Below are positions 27,401 through 40,535 of a stretch of DNA of 64,000 nucleotides, piece by piece. The DNA lies in assembly GCA_000499405.2 (NCBI GenBank), contig HG738137.1, forward strand, positions 930,001-994,000, read 5' to 3'. Each line of letters begins with the position of its first letter. Position 1 is the stretch's first letter. The notes beneath the pieces were generated by a model. It ran no database searches. It saw nothing but the letters and a program-made list of their open reading frames with translations, and was not told the origin of the DNA. The position numbers were made by a program, and so were the translations under genes. Source of the DNA: Onchocerca volvulus. Lineage: Eukaryota > Nematoda > Chromadorea > Rhabditida > Onchocercidae.

Positions 27401-30400
27401 GAAAGTTCACATACCGTAAACTTTATTCTAATCTTTTTATAGTTATTTCACTTTTGTTATGGTACAGAAATCCGAAAATTAAACAGTAAATAAAATGAAA
27501 TGTAAACATACAGTATAGTATGAATTGTAAATACATCATCATTATCCTTTACTTCTCTTTTTCCAGCTATACGATAATGACAGTAGTAATTCGGGTGTTA
27601 CGGTACCTCCACCAATGTATTCAGCACATCATAGTACCGCATGCTATCCACAGTATTTTCCTTCTTATGTGCCTCCTGTAAGTTTTCTGAATTATTAACG
27701 CTCTTTTGCCATTTTCTAGAAAAAAAAATTTCAATAATTTTGAAATATATTTGATAAAAACTAAATTTCTTTGTTTGAAATTTCAAGAATTCAACTTGAA
27801 ATTTTAGAATTCGTTGTTCATCTCAGACCTTTTTTGCTTGGAACTTTCACAAAATGTGATTTTTAACATAATTGATTAGAAAGAAAAGATTAATGTACAT
27901 AATATTTATCCGGAATAATCCGATTGCTTAATTTTGATATTTCAGTTTCAACCTGATGATAAGCAGATGCCGGAAAGTTTAGCAAGTTCGTATTTGGGTG
28001 GTGCAGGTGATATGATAAGGCGTGAAGATGTTGCTGCACCTCTTCATTTCTATCCTCATCCATTGCAGGTTTCCGTTGCATGCAGATATAATTTTACACA
28101 AAATTTTCTTCTTTTTTATTGAAATCTACCGAAATCTTTTTCTTCCTTCTCGAAGTAACTTTTCCGAAAACTACAAAAGTTGAAGAAATAGCAATCGGGA
28201 AAGAGAAAAATCGGGTAAAAAGTTAAGTATATATGACGAAATTTAGGAAATATTATCAAGATGCTTTGTTTCAGAAACAAATAATCAGTGCCTTTCCTTA
28301 ATTTCATTCTTCATTTGCATCAAATCTTTTCAAAAAATACGGTAGTTAATAGAAATACAAATCGGGGAAAAGATCAGATGAAAGGTCAATTATAATGATA
28401 AATTTTACGGAAATATTATAAATGATTTGTCTTAGAAATGAATGGTCAAGGCCTTATTCCTTTTTTCTTTCATCCATCCATCTTCTTGTCAACATTTCTG
28501 ATGATAGTTTTGTTTGGATTATTGCAACATGCATGCATGCATGCATGCATCAGCGGTATCGTTTTTGTCGTGTGTGTGTCATTTGATCTGAATATATGTA
28601 AATGAAGACGACTGCTTTGAGATGAAGAAGAAGAAGGTCAAATGATGATGATTTTTGGTTTAAGATGAAATGAAATGAGATGAAATGAGATGATCGGTTT
28701 ATTGCTGTTAAATAGCATATTCGGCAGGTGGTTGCAACACTTTAACTTCCTAATATAATCGTTAAATAACTTGAAAAATCACTCCCTTTTTCTCTTTCTA
28801 TCCCTCATAACAATAAAAAAATTATTACAATAATTTGTCTTTCTAGGGAATATCTTTTTCTCTTTTTTAATTTCAAAATTGTTAGTAAAAAACTTATCCA
28901 ACTGAAAAAATTAATTGAATTTTTGCTTTTCTTTTTTTTTTTTTTCAATTTAAAATGTCTGTCAAAGTAAATAATAGTAATTTTTTTTTTTTTTTTTGCA
29001 AATGATATCATTGAAATATGTTTATGACAGATATAAAAAATGACTGGCATACCCTACATTATCATATTATCGCTTGAAGAATATCCTTCTTCAACTTTTA
29101 TTTATTCACTACTTTGGTATTGAATTCTCGGAAAATGAGAAATCAAGATATTTTAAAAATGAATTTTTGAAAAAAAAATATTTCTAAATAAAATTAAGCT
29201 TGAATTAAATATCATTAATTAAATAAAAAAAGAAATATTATTTATTTTAAAAACCATATAACTTCTTCTGAAAATTGTAATGAATTTTGATTTTCAAAAA
29301 AATTTTTTCGTTTTTCAAATAATCTAAACAATCACAAAGATAATCACCATTGCTTCTGTATTTTCAATTTTGTGAGAATGACCTTTCGGATTAATCGTCT
29401 CCTTTTTCATGAGTAAGGTACCATGTCCCCGTTGTCTGTCACCCGTTCCCTCTCTTGACCATCGGGAATCCCGCAACATCTGTTCGTCGTTTACGACGAC
29501 TTCCCTTCTTTGTTTCAAAGCTCACTCTGTCATACTCTCCGGTCCTTCCTCTCCTCATTAAAACTGCTATTTATTTATTTTATGAATGATCCAGAATTGA
29601 TTAATGGAATGAAATTATGAAAAGAGTCAATTCGAATAAGAAAATATTCAGAAAAAGTGAAATTTCAAAAAATTTGGGGGAAAAATGAATTGAAAGCATA
29701 TATATACATACGTGCACGATAATGAATGATAATCATAATCTCAATAATGATTATGATTATATCATCAGTTTGAATATATTTAGTTAATAATACTCGAATT
29801 GACTAGAAATAATGCAGTTTCCTTGCACTTATGAAAGTGATTATCAATTTAAAATTCGATTATTGATTTGCAATTGTTGACTGCATGAAGAATGTCATGT
29901 TCGGTCGACTTAACAGAACAAATGAAGAGCGATTAATTATCAAAAATATACCAAACAAAAAAGCAAACATCTGATTCGCAAAAATTATTTCGTCTCACGG
30001 GATTCATTTCAAATTACGAAATTCATTTTGAATTACGAGATTCATGAGGAATATTTATTTTTTTGGTCAAGAAATTCATTCCTTGCCATCAATGATTTTC
30101 TCATTGGAAAGGATCATCCAACGATCTAAATGTTGGTGTAAAAATTGTGTTGTTATGCACTAATTAGCATAATTTATTTCTTAAAAAAAAAAAAAATTAA
30201 TTTCTTATTTATTTCTAAAGAAAAAAAAACCATAATTTATTCCTAAAAAAAAAAAAAAAAAGCAAAAGAAATATTGCTTATATACTTTGGAATTTCAGTA
30301 AGAGAAAAATTCAAACTGTTATTCGTTTCCCTCAAGTAATTTCATTCTTTTTTTTTTTTTTCTAAATCTGATTTGTTCATCTGGAAAATTGTTTTTTTTT

Positions 30401-31444
30401 CCGTCGCAAATTTTAATTAATTGGCTTAGGAAAGGAAGAAAATTGAAATCACAATTTTAAACAAACAAAAGTGCTTATCATCACTTAAAGAAATGATTGC
30501 ATCAAATCGTAGAAGCGTTATCATATCATTCCTTCCCCACTCTCTCTTTTGTAATCACAGTCTATCTTCGAGAAGGAGAAAGATTAATTTGATAAGCGAG
30601 ATATATCTCATAATTATCACACCTTCATTTTTCATTTCTCTTATCATTTCCAAACTTCATATCAGTTGCAGAATACCGGCGTGACGAGTATCGATGATAC
30701 GAGGAACGTTGCAGCAGCTGCACCACTCATTCCAACGTTGGACTCTTACAATAGTATGAACTTTTCAAATATTTCTTTTCTTTCTTCTTGTTTATTTCTT
30801 TTCGTGTCAAAAATTTAATTTAAATTGAAATTGAATATCATTATCTCATCATAGCATGAATTTATGATAGGTAATTTACGCTTTTGAAATTTCAACAAAT
30901 TTATTCTATCATTTTGAATAGCTCTTTGTTAATTGTTTCGGTTGTAAATTTGTGAAAGTTTCAAAAATTGGAAAAATTAGCAAAATTTTCAGCCATGTCA
31001 TCTATAACGGGACCAGCTACTGTTAGACCAGATTTGGTAAGCGGTGTAGGAGTACCAATATCACGTGATCAATTTGACTATAATGGTATATTAGGTGGTC
31101 CTGGTGGCATGAATGGTATGACATCAGCTACCTCTACATCATCATTAGGTACCATCGGAATGGCAACACCTCGAGTTAGTACGAAGAAACGATCGAAAAG
31201 TGTAAAATTGGATTCAGATGACGATGCCAGATCAAATGATGATCGTGAAGCTGATCGCCGTAGTGCCAACAATGCACGTGAAAGGTTTTTTTTTTTTTCT
31301 TTAAATTTAATAATTACAATTCTCGAAAAACTCTTCCTTCTGTAATTTTTTCCAATTCAGAAAATTATCTTATTTTAAGCCTTTTCTGTTTCATTTTTCT
31401 CGGAAAAGAATGGGAATTGTAACAAATATTTTATGGAAGTAAGA

Positions 31445-31505
<61 letters not shown>

Positions 31506-34500
31506 GTCAGGATAAGGACAGAGTGGTTTATATCTAATTACAACATAAATCTTATGAATAAAACACCGTTGTTTTTACCTGAAAAGATCTCGGATTATTC
31601 CTGCAGAAATCAAATATTTCTGCCATCGATAATCGTTCACAAACAGAAATAATATTTTAATCATCAGATAATTATTTTGTTATCAGTATTATCATTTGGT
31701 TATCTAATGTTAACTATTTATCTAGCAATACTCGTCCACTATTTCTTGCTAGATATGATCATGCATATTTCATTTTCTCAAAGGAAGTGTTTAATTAAAT
31801 TAATTAAGATTAAATTTAACTAGACTCGCTTTAATTTGTCGCATAATAATTATTTAAGATCACTGATAGATCTTGGTCAAGTATAATTTTTGATTATATT
31901 ATAGCTTAGACAAAATCATAATTTATGCGAAATATCTGGAATCATATATTTGTATGAATTTATGTTTACATATTTAATTACTGAAGTCAGCGTATCAAAG
32001 TTATTTCCCAATGAATAAATTAGATAATGATGACGATTGTTTCCAATCATTCATTTTGCTTATACATTTGAAAAAATTTCATTGATCATATATCGAATTT
32101 GGCTCATTCAGTTCCAAAATTTAATATTATTCAAATTAATTCATTTTTATAATTAACATAATTTCAGGATTCGGGTAAAAGATATTAATATGGCATTCAA
32201 GGAACTTGGCAAAATGTGTGCTCAACATTTGCAACAAGGTTCTGATAAAACTCAAACGAAATTAGGCGTATTGCATCAAGCTGTAGCTGTAATTACCGGA
32301 CTTGAAGAACAGGTTATTTTGAAAATATTAGATTTAAAAATAGTAAATTTTTTTTTGTTAGATTAAAAAAAAGAAAATTGAATTTAATTATTCAATGATA
32401 ATGCATAATAACAAGGGGAATTATTGACATTGATTATATTTCTGTATTTTTTTATTTAGGTTTTCATTAGTTTGATTAGCTAACTTTTTCAAATTTATGA
32501 AATTTCTCGCTTTACCAATTTTTTATCCTAAAATTCTCAATAGAACAGCAAAAGATTATTGTAATAAGTGACCTGGGAAAGTTCAAGATTGCCTAATGGT
32601 ATTATGCATCCTTTGACAATGCTTTCAAATCCTTTGATATACATGAGTGTCATGCTACTGAATTTAATGACAAAACAAAAAAAAAGACACTTTTTAGACG
32701 AAATTCCCTTTTAAATTCATTTTGATGAAGCAACTTTCCATTTTTTTCTCTCTCCGATATCACAAACAAAAAAAAAAGAAAAAAAAATAAAGAAAAACGC
32801 GAAAACACAATTTTACGTTATTGCTTCAGATTCGACAAAGGAACTTAAAAAGAATGATATTAAAGGAACAGAACGAAGCTATCTTACCTTGTCAAAGTGT
32901 GCTTGTTGCGAATCAACCTTCTAGTACCAATGATAGTACCATAGGTAATCTGAATCAACCTTCTAGTACCATCATAGCCTATTGGGTACCTCATATTATT
33001 AGGGAGGCTATACTATATAAAAATGGAATGATAGGGAAAATAAATAAATAAATACTTAAATTATATGAAATATTTTGATTCAAATATTTTAAATTTTTCA
33101 CGCTTTTTTTAAGGTACGTCAGAGGAATTTGAATCCGAAAGCAGCATGCCTAAAAAGGAGGGAAGAAGAGAAAGTTATGCCACCTATTACAGGGTATATT
33201 TTAATTTTTTATAAATTCCAAAAATTTTATTTCTATTATCTTTCGAATCATTGAATAAAGCATTCTAAAAGAAGATAAGAAATGTAAGCATAATAGGTAG
33301 CATTCATAATTGGAAGAAGCAAATAATTGTAAAATAAAGGTTTAAATTATTATAATGAAAATTTAAAAATGTTTTTCTATCAGTTCTTTTGCTGAGCGGT
33401 TCTTTCTTCCTTCTCCTTCTTTAATTTCTTAAAAGGTTTCCAATTATTAAAAGTGGAATTGACAAAGATTATATCAACGATAATAACAGTGATAAGATAA
33501 CATTATATTTTCAAAAAACGGAAAATTCTCGGTAAAGAACAGTACTGATTAATGAAATTAGGCCCTTCAAATGATTGATTTGATTAATGATAAGCCCATG
33601 TAACTTTTATCTATCCTCTGTCCTAATTAAATGATTAATTATTTTGTACGCCAAATGTATGTTTACTTCATGCAAATTAACGAAAATCATTAAACCAATC
33701 GAATCGATTCCAAAATTTGAAAACTTTCAATATCTGAAAATTGAAAAGTAATATATGTCAAATATTATTATTCCAGAATTCATTAAAATTACCAAATCCT
33801 ATGCTTTTAACATTTTTGTTTATATGTGTTAGCGATCGAAATGATCAGTTTAATGTTCAATTTGTTTGAATAATATTTTTCAATGTATAACTGCGACAAT
33901 TATGCATCAAAAAGTCAATGATATTTTTGCAATTTCAATTTTCAGTACTTCAAAAATTGAAGTTTTTTTTAATCAAAGAGTGATACCAAAATTGTCCTAA
34001 ATTTAAATTTCATCTTTTAACAGAAATTAAACGAGAATTTGCCCAATGTATTATACCAAATATAGCTCAGTTTGTAATATTTCATTTATATCTCAAATGG
34101 TATTAATATTCAAATTTGTTTCATTAAACAACAAATTTCATAAATTTTTATAAATATCTATTTTATCATTGATAAAAAGCACTTTGTTTGTAGACATTAC
34201 AATATATAACTAAAGTCTATTTAAAATTTTTTAGTAAATATATTTGTAAATACATAAGTAGTATATGTATTCATATACTTGAGTTTATTTAATTCAAATA
34301 TTAATTATTCAGTTAATCTATGTAAGACGTTTCTTCTCCTTCTCTCCACCATATCATAAATGATAGCATTCGTAGAAAAAAGGAAGAATGTAGCAGATGT
34401 AGATGTAACAAAGGAATAACTCAACCAACCTATCATCTCATCTCTCAATCGATGTCATCCAATTTTTGACATGTGACAGATGCATTTCAGACGTTTGTTA

Positions 34501-34669
34501 ACCATTTAAGAATGATATTTCGGGCAGATTTTATAGCATCTTACAATATTCATAAATTAACAATAAAAAAAAGAAAGATTGTTTCAGGAATGAAGATTTG
34601 AAAGCACGCAGTGGCGCATTTCTACCATCACAGCCAACTTTTTCGGGAACAAATCATTTAAATCAATAA
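21426..34669 (+). CDS. hlh-2: HLH-2, class I bHLH transcription factor (E/Daughterless family)
   Basis: Nuclear class I bHLH factor that binds E-boxes as a homodimer or as the common partner of tissue-specific bHLH proteins. Coding exons: 21426-21614, 26825-27069, 27162-27306, 27567-27677, 27946-28068, 30672-30753, 30993-31284, 32168-32312, 33114-33193, 34588-34669. All junctions are in phase with GT/AG, giving about 497 aa. The N-terminal part is Pro-, Ser- and Asn-rich. An acidic/basic linker leads to the basic region (about residues 384-397, [15 protein letters not shown]) and then helix-loop-helix to about 447, with FKELGKMC and [16 protein letters not shown] typical of E proteins. The family tail [19 protein letters not shown] follows. 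The start ATG is chosen for its frame with exon 2 and the acceptors just upstream. Intron 1 is 5.2 kb. An AATAAA lies 3 nt after the stop (34672). A duplicated alternative exon is listed separately. The 5' end is less certain than the rest. Confidence 0.92.
24752..24795. other. perfect 20-bp-stem hairpin in hlh-2 intron 1
   Basis: The arms 24752-24771 and 24776-24795 are perfect reverse complements, separated by the 4-nt loop AAAC. The stem contains AACAGGTTAAC. A partial copy (GATTAAGCAATCAG, from 24740) precedes the left arm. There is no transposon context. It is shorter than a typical miRNA precursor. Confidence 0.85.
28529..28550 (+). promoter_or_regulatory. (GCAT)n tract with overlapping TGCATG splicing-regulator motifs
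   Basis: A 22-nt ATGC repeat in the hlh-2 intron between the coding exons at 27946 and 30672. It carries four overlapping TGCATG hexamers, the known binding motif of Rbfox-family proteins (FOX-1/ASD-1 in nematodes). It could instead be a simple tetranucleotide repeat. Confidence 0.5.
29729..29760. other. 12-bp-arm inverted repeat in hlh-2 intron
   Basis: ATAATCATAATC and GATTATGATTAT flank an 8-nt spacer. In AT-rich DNA this may be chance. Confidence 0.4.
31446..31506. repeat. (AAT)n microsatellite in hlh-2 intron
   Basis: About 20 uninterrupted AAT units, about 160 nt after the exon that encodes the basic region. Confidence 0.95.
32830..33051 (+). CDS. hlh-2: alternative terminal exon of hlh-2 (duplicate of the post-bHLH exon)
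   Basis: A TTGCTTCAG acceptor ends at 32829. The following exon is in phase 0 with the bHLH exon that ends at 32312. It begins IRQRNLKR, close to VRQRNLNP at the start of the normal exon (33114), then diverges into a different tail of 73 residues in total and stops at 33051. AATAAA motifs overlap the stop (from 33039), as expected of a terminal exon. A potential donor at ACCATAG|GT (about 32946) would join the last exon out of frame, so termination is more likely. The exon also contains a tandem duplication of a segment reading NQPSST. The product would keep the full bHLH but lose the conserved E-protein tail. It could also be a decaying, unused duplicate. Confidence 0.55.
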   Translation: MRQRNLKRMILKEQNEAILPCQSVLVANQPSSTNDSTIGNLNQPSSTIIAYWVPHIIREAILYKNGMIGKINK

Positions 34670-36572
34670 TTAATAAAAACAACAGAATGAATGAGCATTT
34701 TTTGCAAAATGCTTTGTCATGTTTCTTTGTAGAATTTTTCGATTAAATTTCAATTTTCATATTGTAAAAATCTAATAACTACTGATCATAATTTGTATAT
34801 TTTGTGCTAAATTTATTTTGATATTTATGAAAAACTTTTATTGAAACTGAATGCTTCGATCATTATAAATTTTAAATTCGTAGCCAATCATGATGGAGTA
34901 AAATTGGAAATTTCATGGAATTTGGATGTTTTCATTTAAATTTGGATATCCTCTATATAATTTGAATTAAATGAATTATCGTATTCATTCATAAAAGAGA
35001 AAGCTGGATAAAGATAGAGTTGAGGAAATGAACAAGACCAGAGAAATTAAATGATCTTTTAAATAATTTTTTGTTATTATCGAGAACAGGAAGGATGTTG
35101 AACTTCGGTAGGAGTCATCTTTTTTTTTTTTTTTTTTCTTTGTTTTTATTTTAAAAAAAAAAAAAAAATTTGTACAATTTCTGGTTAGTCGTGATAGTAT
35201 CATTTCTGTCGTTATTCATCGTTTATTTAATAGAAATATGAGTGTTTAAAAATTAGTTCGGAATATTATCATATGAGGAAGTTGAGTGATATACAGAGAA
35301 TGATAATGGGAAAGGAAAATAGCTTTAGAATGATAAGATAATAGAAAAAGAAAGAAAATATTTTAGCATTCATTTGGAATCAAAACATGTTACTACAAAT
35401 CATTGTGGCGTCAAAACAATAGTAATAAGAAAGTAATGAAAGAGATTTCGAAAGATATATCAATACACTCTTAAAATTTAAAAAAAAAAAAGAAAAGAAA
35501 TTCAATCTTTTATTTTGATTACGAATGTTTTTTTTTTCTTCTCTTTTTTTATCCTATTTTTCTGATATTATTAGTATTTTCGTTGTATCTATTTGGATTT
35601 AAGTATTTGCTGATGACGAATTATGAATTTTATCATAATAAGATACTTTGTATTTTGAATTTAATTTCCATTCAAATATTTTGGGAAGAAAATTTTGCGG
35701 CATTTCTTTTCATAACTTTCTTTTTTCCTTCTTTTTTAATTTTGCTATTTCTTTATATACATTCATATATATATTTTTTCCTCTTGTTTGTTTGGAAACA
35801 TATCATTGACATGATGTTGTGGCTATTTTATCCGAAATTTTATGATCAATTAAAATATCAGTTCGAATGATATATAGATTCCCTTTGCAATTATTATCAT
35901 TGTAAGAGGAAGTATAAATTAAGGTTTAAAAGTTCTCATTTGCAGTTGCAATTTTCTCTTCTTCTTATCACCTTCACTCTCTTTCTCTTTCTCTTTATTA
36001 TTTATCTTTTTGAGCGAATAAAAACCTGATTTACTCATCGATCTAGAACTGAAATTTCTTGGCCATAAACTTAAAATCTAAAATGAAACTTTGTATATAC
36101 ATAAATGTTCAATACATTAAGAAATTAATAAGATTTGTGACAACAAATCCCAAGCGCTAAAATATAGTACGACGGAAACTTGATATCGTAATAAAAATAA
36201 CATTTAATAATGCCAATCAATAACAATTGATAATAATAACTTAATACCAATCAATAAAATTTGATAATACTATGAATGAAAGAATGAATGTTTCTGAAGA
36301 AAAAAGCCAACAATCTCGTATCATTTCACTATTCTAAACAGACATTTTTCGAAATTTCAATTTCGATCGCTAATTATAATTTAAATAAGCGCTTTTTTGA
36401 AATACTTCCCAATATATACATTTTTCCATAAATGATTTGCGATTGCATCCTTTACATAACATATAAAAGTCTATGAAAGCTTTCTAAATCATTTAACAAC
36501 ATTTCTCATATGATAGTTCTAGTAGTCTTAAAATCATCCAGTTTTTTTTTTTTTTTCAAAATATCTTTTCCA
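34670..36572. other. convergent intergenic region
   Basis: Lies between the 3' ends of hlh-2 (+) and the RING gene (-). AATAAA at 34672 probably serves hlh-2. The remainder is AT-rich with homopolymers. A 95-codon open frame at 35583-35870 is Phe/Leu/Ile-rich with no acceptor or homology and is not called. Confidence 0.6.
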
Positions 36573-37817
36573 TCATCGATCCTGATCATCTTGAATGAAA
36601 ATCTGCAACACATCGATAAGCTCTTTGTGACAATGCGGACAAGAACCACCGTCATCACATAATTTCCGTGCTTTCTCATAACATCCAATAACACAACCGC
36701 AACCATTTCTACCACCAGCAACTGCTGACATCTTATCACAACTATCTGTACATAGCAAACAACGATAGATTTTGGGAAACCAAATTTGTGCAACACCTTC
36801 AACTGAAAAGCAAATATTTCTTCTTCATTGACCTTTTTAAAGCTCCGATACATTTATGTTCATAATTTGAGTTTGTTCAGTTCAAACTAAGTAATTAAAC
36901 TAATTAAAATATTAAAAATTAAATAGAAAAATAAAATATAATTATATATGAAAATTATACTATTCGGAAAATTTTTTTTTCCTAATTATAACTGAAACAA
37001 GGAAGATTTGATGCTTAGCCAAATAGAATGATGATAAGGAAAAGAAATTTAAAATTTTATCATTTCCTACTTATCTTATTCTTGTGGTTTATTTTGTTAC
37101 CAATGTCTTTTATATAATAATTGCTTTATCGTCATCATTTTTGATAACAGAACAAATTTTACGTTCGAGATATAGTACTTGAAGAAAAAAAAAAAATTAA
37201 AGACCGTATTTTTAAGAAAAATAATAGAATTAAAATATGAAAATTGAATTTGTTTAGGTTCTTGGTTGTTTACATTAAAGGATAATAATGTATTTTAATA
37301 AAATAAAAAAAAAATTCTGTTGTTGAATAATAATTGAAAAAAAAATAACGAAAAAAACTAAATGAAAAAAATCAAAATCAGTAGTTATTAAAGTAAATAT
37401 AAAGTAAATACAAAAAGCAAAGTAGACGGTTTTTGTTATTTATGTATATAATGGATAAAATAAATAAATAAAATAAAGGAGTAAGTATGGACTTTTTTTG
37501 TTATCAAATGTTTATTTGTTTTTTTTTTTTTGTCTGCGATAGGTTATTTGAAATATTTTTGCTTTTTGTATTTACTTTGGATCCTGCATTCACATACACT
37601 AATACTAAAAAAATATAACTTTACAAAAAATTATTATTATTATTATTCATGCCCCCTTAACAAAAGTTTATTATATTATTATTATTATTAAAAAAGAAAA
37701 CAAACGGATTATGCCAGTGTTCAACATAATTAATATGAATGCAGACTATACATCCAAACATTTTTGAACTTAAGAACTAAAAGTATCTCCTACGAATTAT
37801 GTCTTCGAGGAAATACA

Positions 37818-37895
<78 letters not shown>

Positions 37896-40498
37896 GTACT
37901 TCTTTTCCGACAAACTGGACATACAACTTCCGTTGATACTTTTTTTGTTTTGTTTCGTTTTCGTTCATACTTTATGTAGTTATCCTTACAAACTTTACAA
38001 CATACTGCATGATTGCATGGCATTAAAAGCATATCGATGGGTCGTTCCCAACAAAATGTACATATTGGAGGTGTGGCCTGTAACATATAAAAGTAGGTAA
38101 AGTTCAGGAGAAAATAAAAATAAGCCAATATAACACAGAATTATTAGAGTTTTCCTTTTTTTTTGGTAGTGAGAATGGTCAAAGAAGAAAGAAAAAAAAA
38201 AATTCACAGTGTTACTCATCAAAATATACACTTGCTTTAATTGCTGAAGCATTTATCTAATTAGTTCTGCTATTTAACGCAACAATGTTTTTTCGAAAAT
38301 TTATATCAATGTTATGACATTCTTCAACTATTTTCGATTTATATCGGAATGAAGAGATTAAATTAGGCATTGCAGAAGTTGAAAAATTATTAAAATGCTA
38401 AGGAATTTTTTATTATTGATCATTTTTTCATAAAATATTGATTACATTTTTTACAAAAAAAGAAAAAGCGTAAAATAAACTTTCAAACTTCGAAAAATAT
38501 CTAGTGAGATTATAAAACATCAAAAGATATAAAATATATATAAAATACCGCGTTGGATGACGCGATTCCAACCAACGGTTTTGCAACTTTTCGTTCTTCT
38601 TTGACGACAGCCTTCTTCTGTTTTCTTTGGGCTATCCATGTAAGCATTTCGAAACGATTTGGAATTGCAATAAAAGGTATGCCCTCCAAATAAAACACAA
38701 TAAATAATAAAAAATACATACATTCTTAACAATGACCTGGTCCTTATATATTCAGAATGATCTTATAATGAAATCATTATCCATTGTTGGATTATCACGA
38801 AATCTTGCATTCAGATAATAATTTTTTTCGAAAGTTTTTGAAGACAAATCTCTGATTTATAGGAACATTTGAAAAATCTCTTTTTTCTATCAAAAATTTG
38901 CGTTATTACTTAAACTTTCCATTTAATTTCTTTTTTTTTTTTTAAAATCAAAACATCAGTTATATATTTCCATTGTTTAAATGAATTTTTAAAGAAATAC
39001 AAATTGAATACGAACTTGAAACTAAGAAATTGATGACTTGGACACCAATGAATTTAAATTAGCTATTGATAAACTTGAATCTATAAAATTAATTTAACTT
39101 TTACCTCATCATTAAATATTTCACAGTTTGCCAATGCTAAATATAACTTTTCCATTGGATGATTGGGAAGGAAATCGAAATAAATACAAGGTGATGGTGG
39201 CAATGAATTGAGACGAAAACAGACACCTAAGCGTTTCTCCTCGAAGCGTAGAAGTATACGTAAATAATCATCTAAAACAATATCATTGAAAAATAAAAAA
39301 TAGTAGAATATATTTATTTCAAATAAATCAAGATTAAAAGTTAAATTTTGATAAAATGAAGCAGACTAAATCGTTTAAAAATTAACATATGAATGAATTA
39401 AATGAAACGATTTCACTACTAAAAAGATTAGTTCTTCCTCAAGAAAATCATGTAAGATTATACCTATGTTCAGTTCTATCACTGTTCGAAAATTGAACTA
39501 ATCAACTGGACTTTCCGATGACACAAAGTGTATGCAGTATAAAAAAAAAAGTCTTAAAAATAAATTTAAAAAATCAGAAATTTTAGTATTCTTTGGAAAT
39601 CTTGAAAAGTCAGTGTTTGATAAAGTGAATGATGCTTTGCATATTTTTAAAACTTATATTTTATTATACTTGCATCTTGCTATTTTCTACAAACGACTCG
39701 AAACTTTCCAAATAGATAACAAGTCGAACCCAAGATTTGCCAGATAAACGACAAGTTGTGGCAAATCTCGAAATTAAAAAAAAAAAAAAAAATAATAAAT
39801 TAGGACATTGTTGCTTGATTAAAACCAATAAAACCAAAGCAATGAATTCCCTAACTTCATTTTTTCGGACGTGGAATTTTCAGTGATAAATTTGGCAGAA
39901 CCAAATCCAAATTTTCTGCAAAAATAAAAAACTCTGAAAAATAAAACTACAAAAAAGAAAAAATACGCTTTATAACTCGACCTGTTTCCACATGATTCAT
40001 AGCCCATGATGGCATTTCTGATGAATCCCAACGCTTAAAGGCCACCGTGTTACTGGGATGTAATTTTTCTCTAATGATTTCGATACCAGAACAAACCGAA
40101 AAACCCACAAGCGGTAGCTTTTCGAAATTCTTCTAAAATATATTACGCATTTTACATAATTTTGGGTCAATCTTAGAAAGAACTTTAGAGTATTTATTAC
40201 TATCATAAATTATATCATCTAATGAATCTCAGTTGTTCGAATCGGTGGATTCTCATCGATCAGTACGTTCTGCAGCATGCTTTTAGATTAGGAACTTTTG
40301 AACCACTGGAAGAGCTCATCAATTTTAGGATGAAAAATTCTTTAAAATATACAAATTCTGAAAAATACATACCATAAAAACAAGATTTACACAGAAATTT
40401 GAGTGAAATTCGCAGTATTTCCATAACGATGTATTCGAAACAATGTAATTTTTGAATCGAATAAAATGCATCTTTTCATATTCGAGATTTGAATTCAT
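36573..40498 (-). CDS. RING-finger protein with a second C-terminal Cys/His cluster (probable E3 ubiquitin ligase)
   Basis: Six exons in transcript order: 40535-40373, 40132-39982, 39271-39105, 38683-38549, 38077-37900, 36802-36573. All phases agree. The first in-frame ATG in the first exon seen is at 40498, giving about 328 aa. That exon begins with a TTCTTACAG acceptor, so an upstream exon or a spliced leader precedes it. Residues about 1-193 (a globular region with SLPPSPCIYFDF and a Lys-rich linker) match no domain I know. Residues about 199-247 form a RING: CTFC, then MPCNHAVCCKVC, then CPVC, with a long basic insert before the last pair. The final exon adds RCLLC, DSC, GCGCVIGC, KLC and SCPHCHKEL, a second zinc-binding-like cluster. 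RING proteins usually recruit E2 enzymes to ubiquitylate targets; the substrate is unknown. The weakest junction is the TTTGGAG acceptor at 38684. It lies about 0.6 kb downstream of the zinc-finger gene on the same strand. Confidence 0.75.
37821..37894. repeat. 74-nt homopolymer (A on +, T on the RING-gene strand)
   Basis: An unbroken run of 74 A on the + strand. On the transcribed strand of the RING gene it is poly(T) starting five bases after the exon end at 37900 (GTACG then T74). Confidence 0.95.
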
Positions 40499-40535
40499 TC
40501 CAAAAATACTCAAATTGCATTCAATAATGCAATAT

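Noticed and set aside
29324..29518. 64-codon minus-strand frame inside an hlh-2 intron
   Set aside because: Antisense within an intron, no splice context; probably a GC-rich intronic island.
35583..35870. 95-codon frame, Phe/Leu/Ile-rich, looks like a membrane protein
   Set aside because: AT-rich chance frame with no acceptor, no homology and no partner exon; hydrophobicity follows from T-rich codons.
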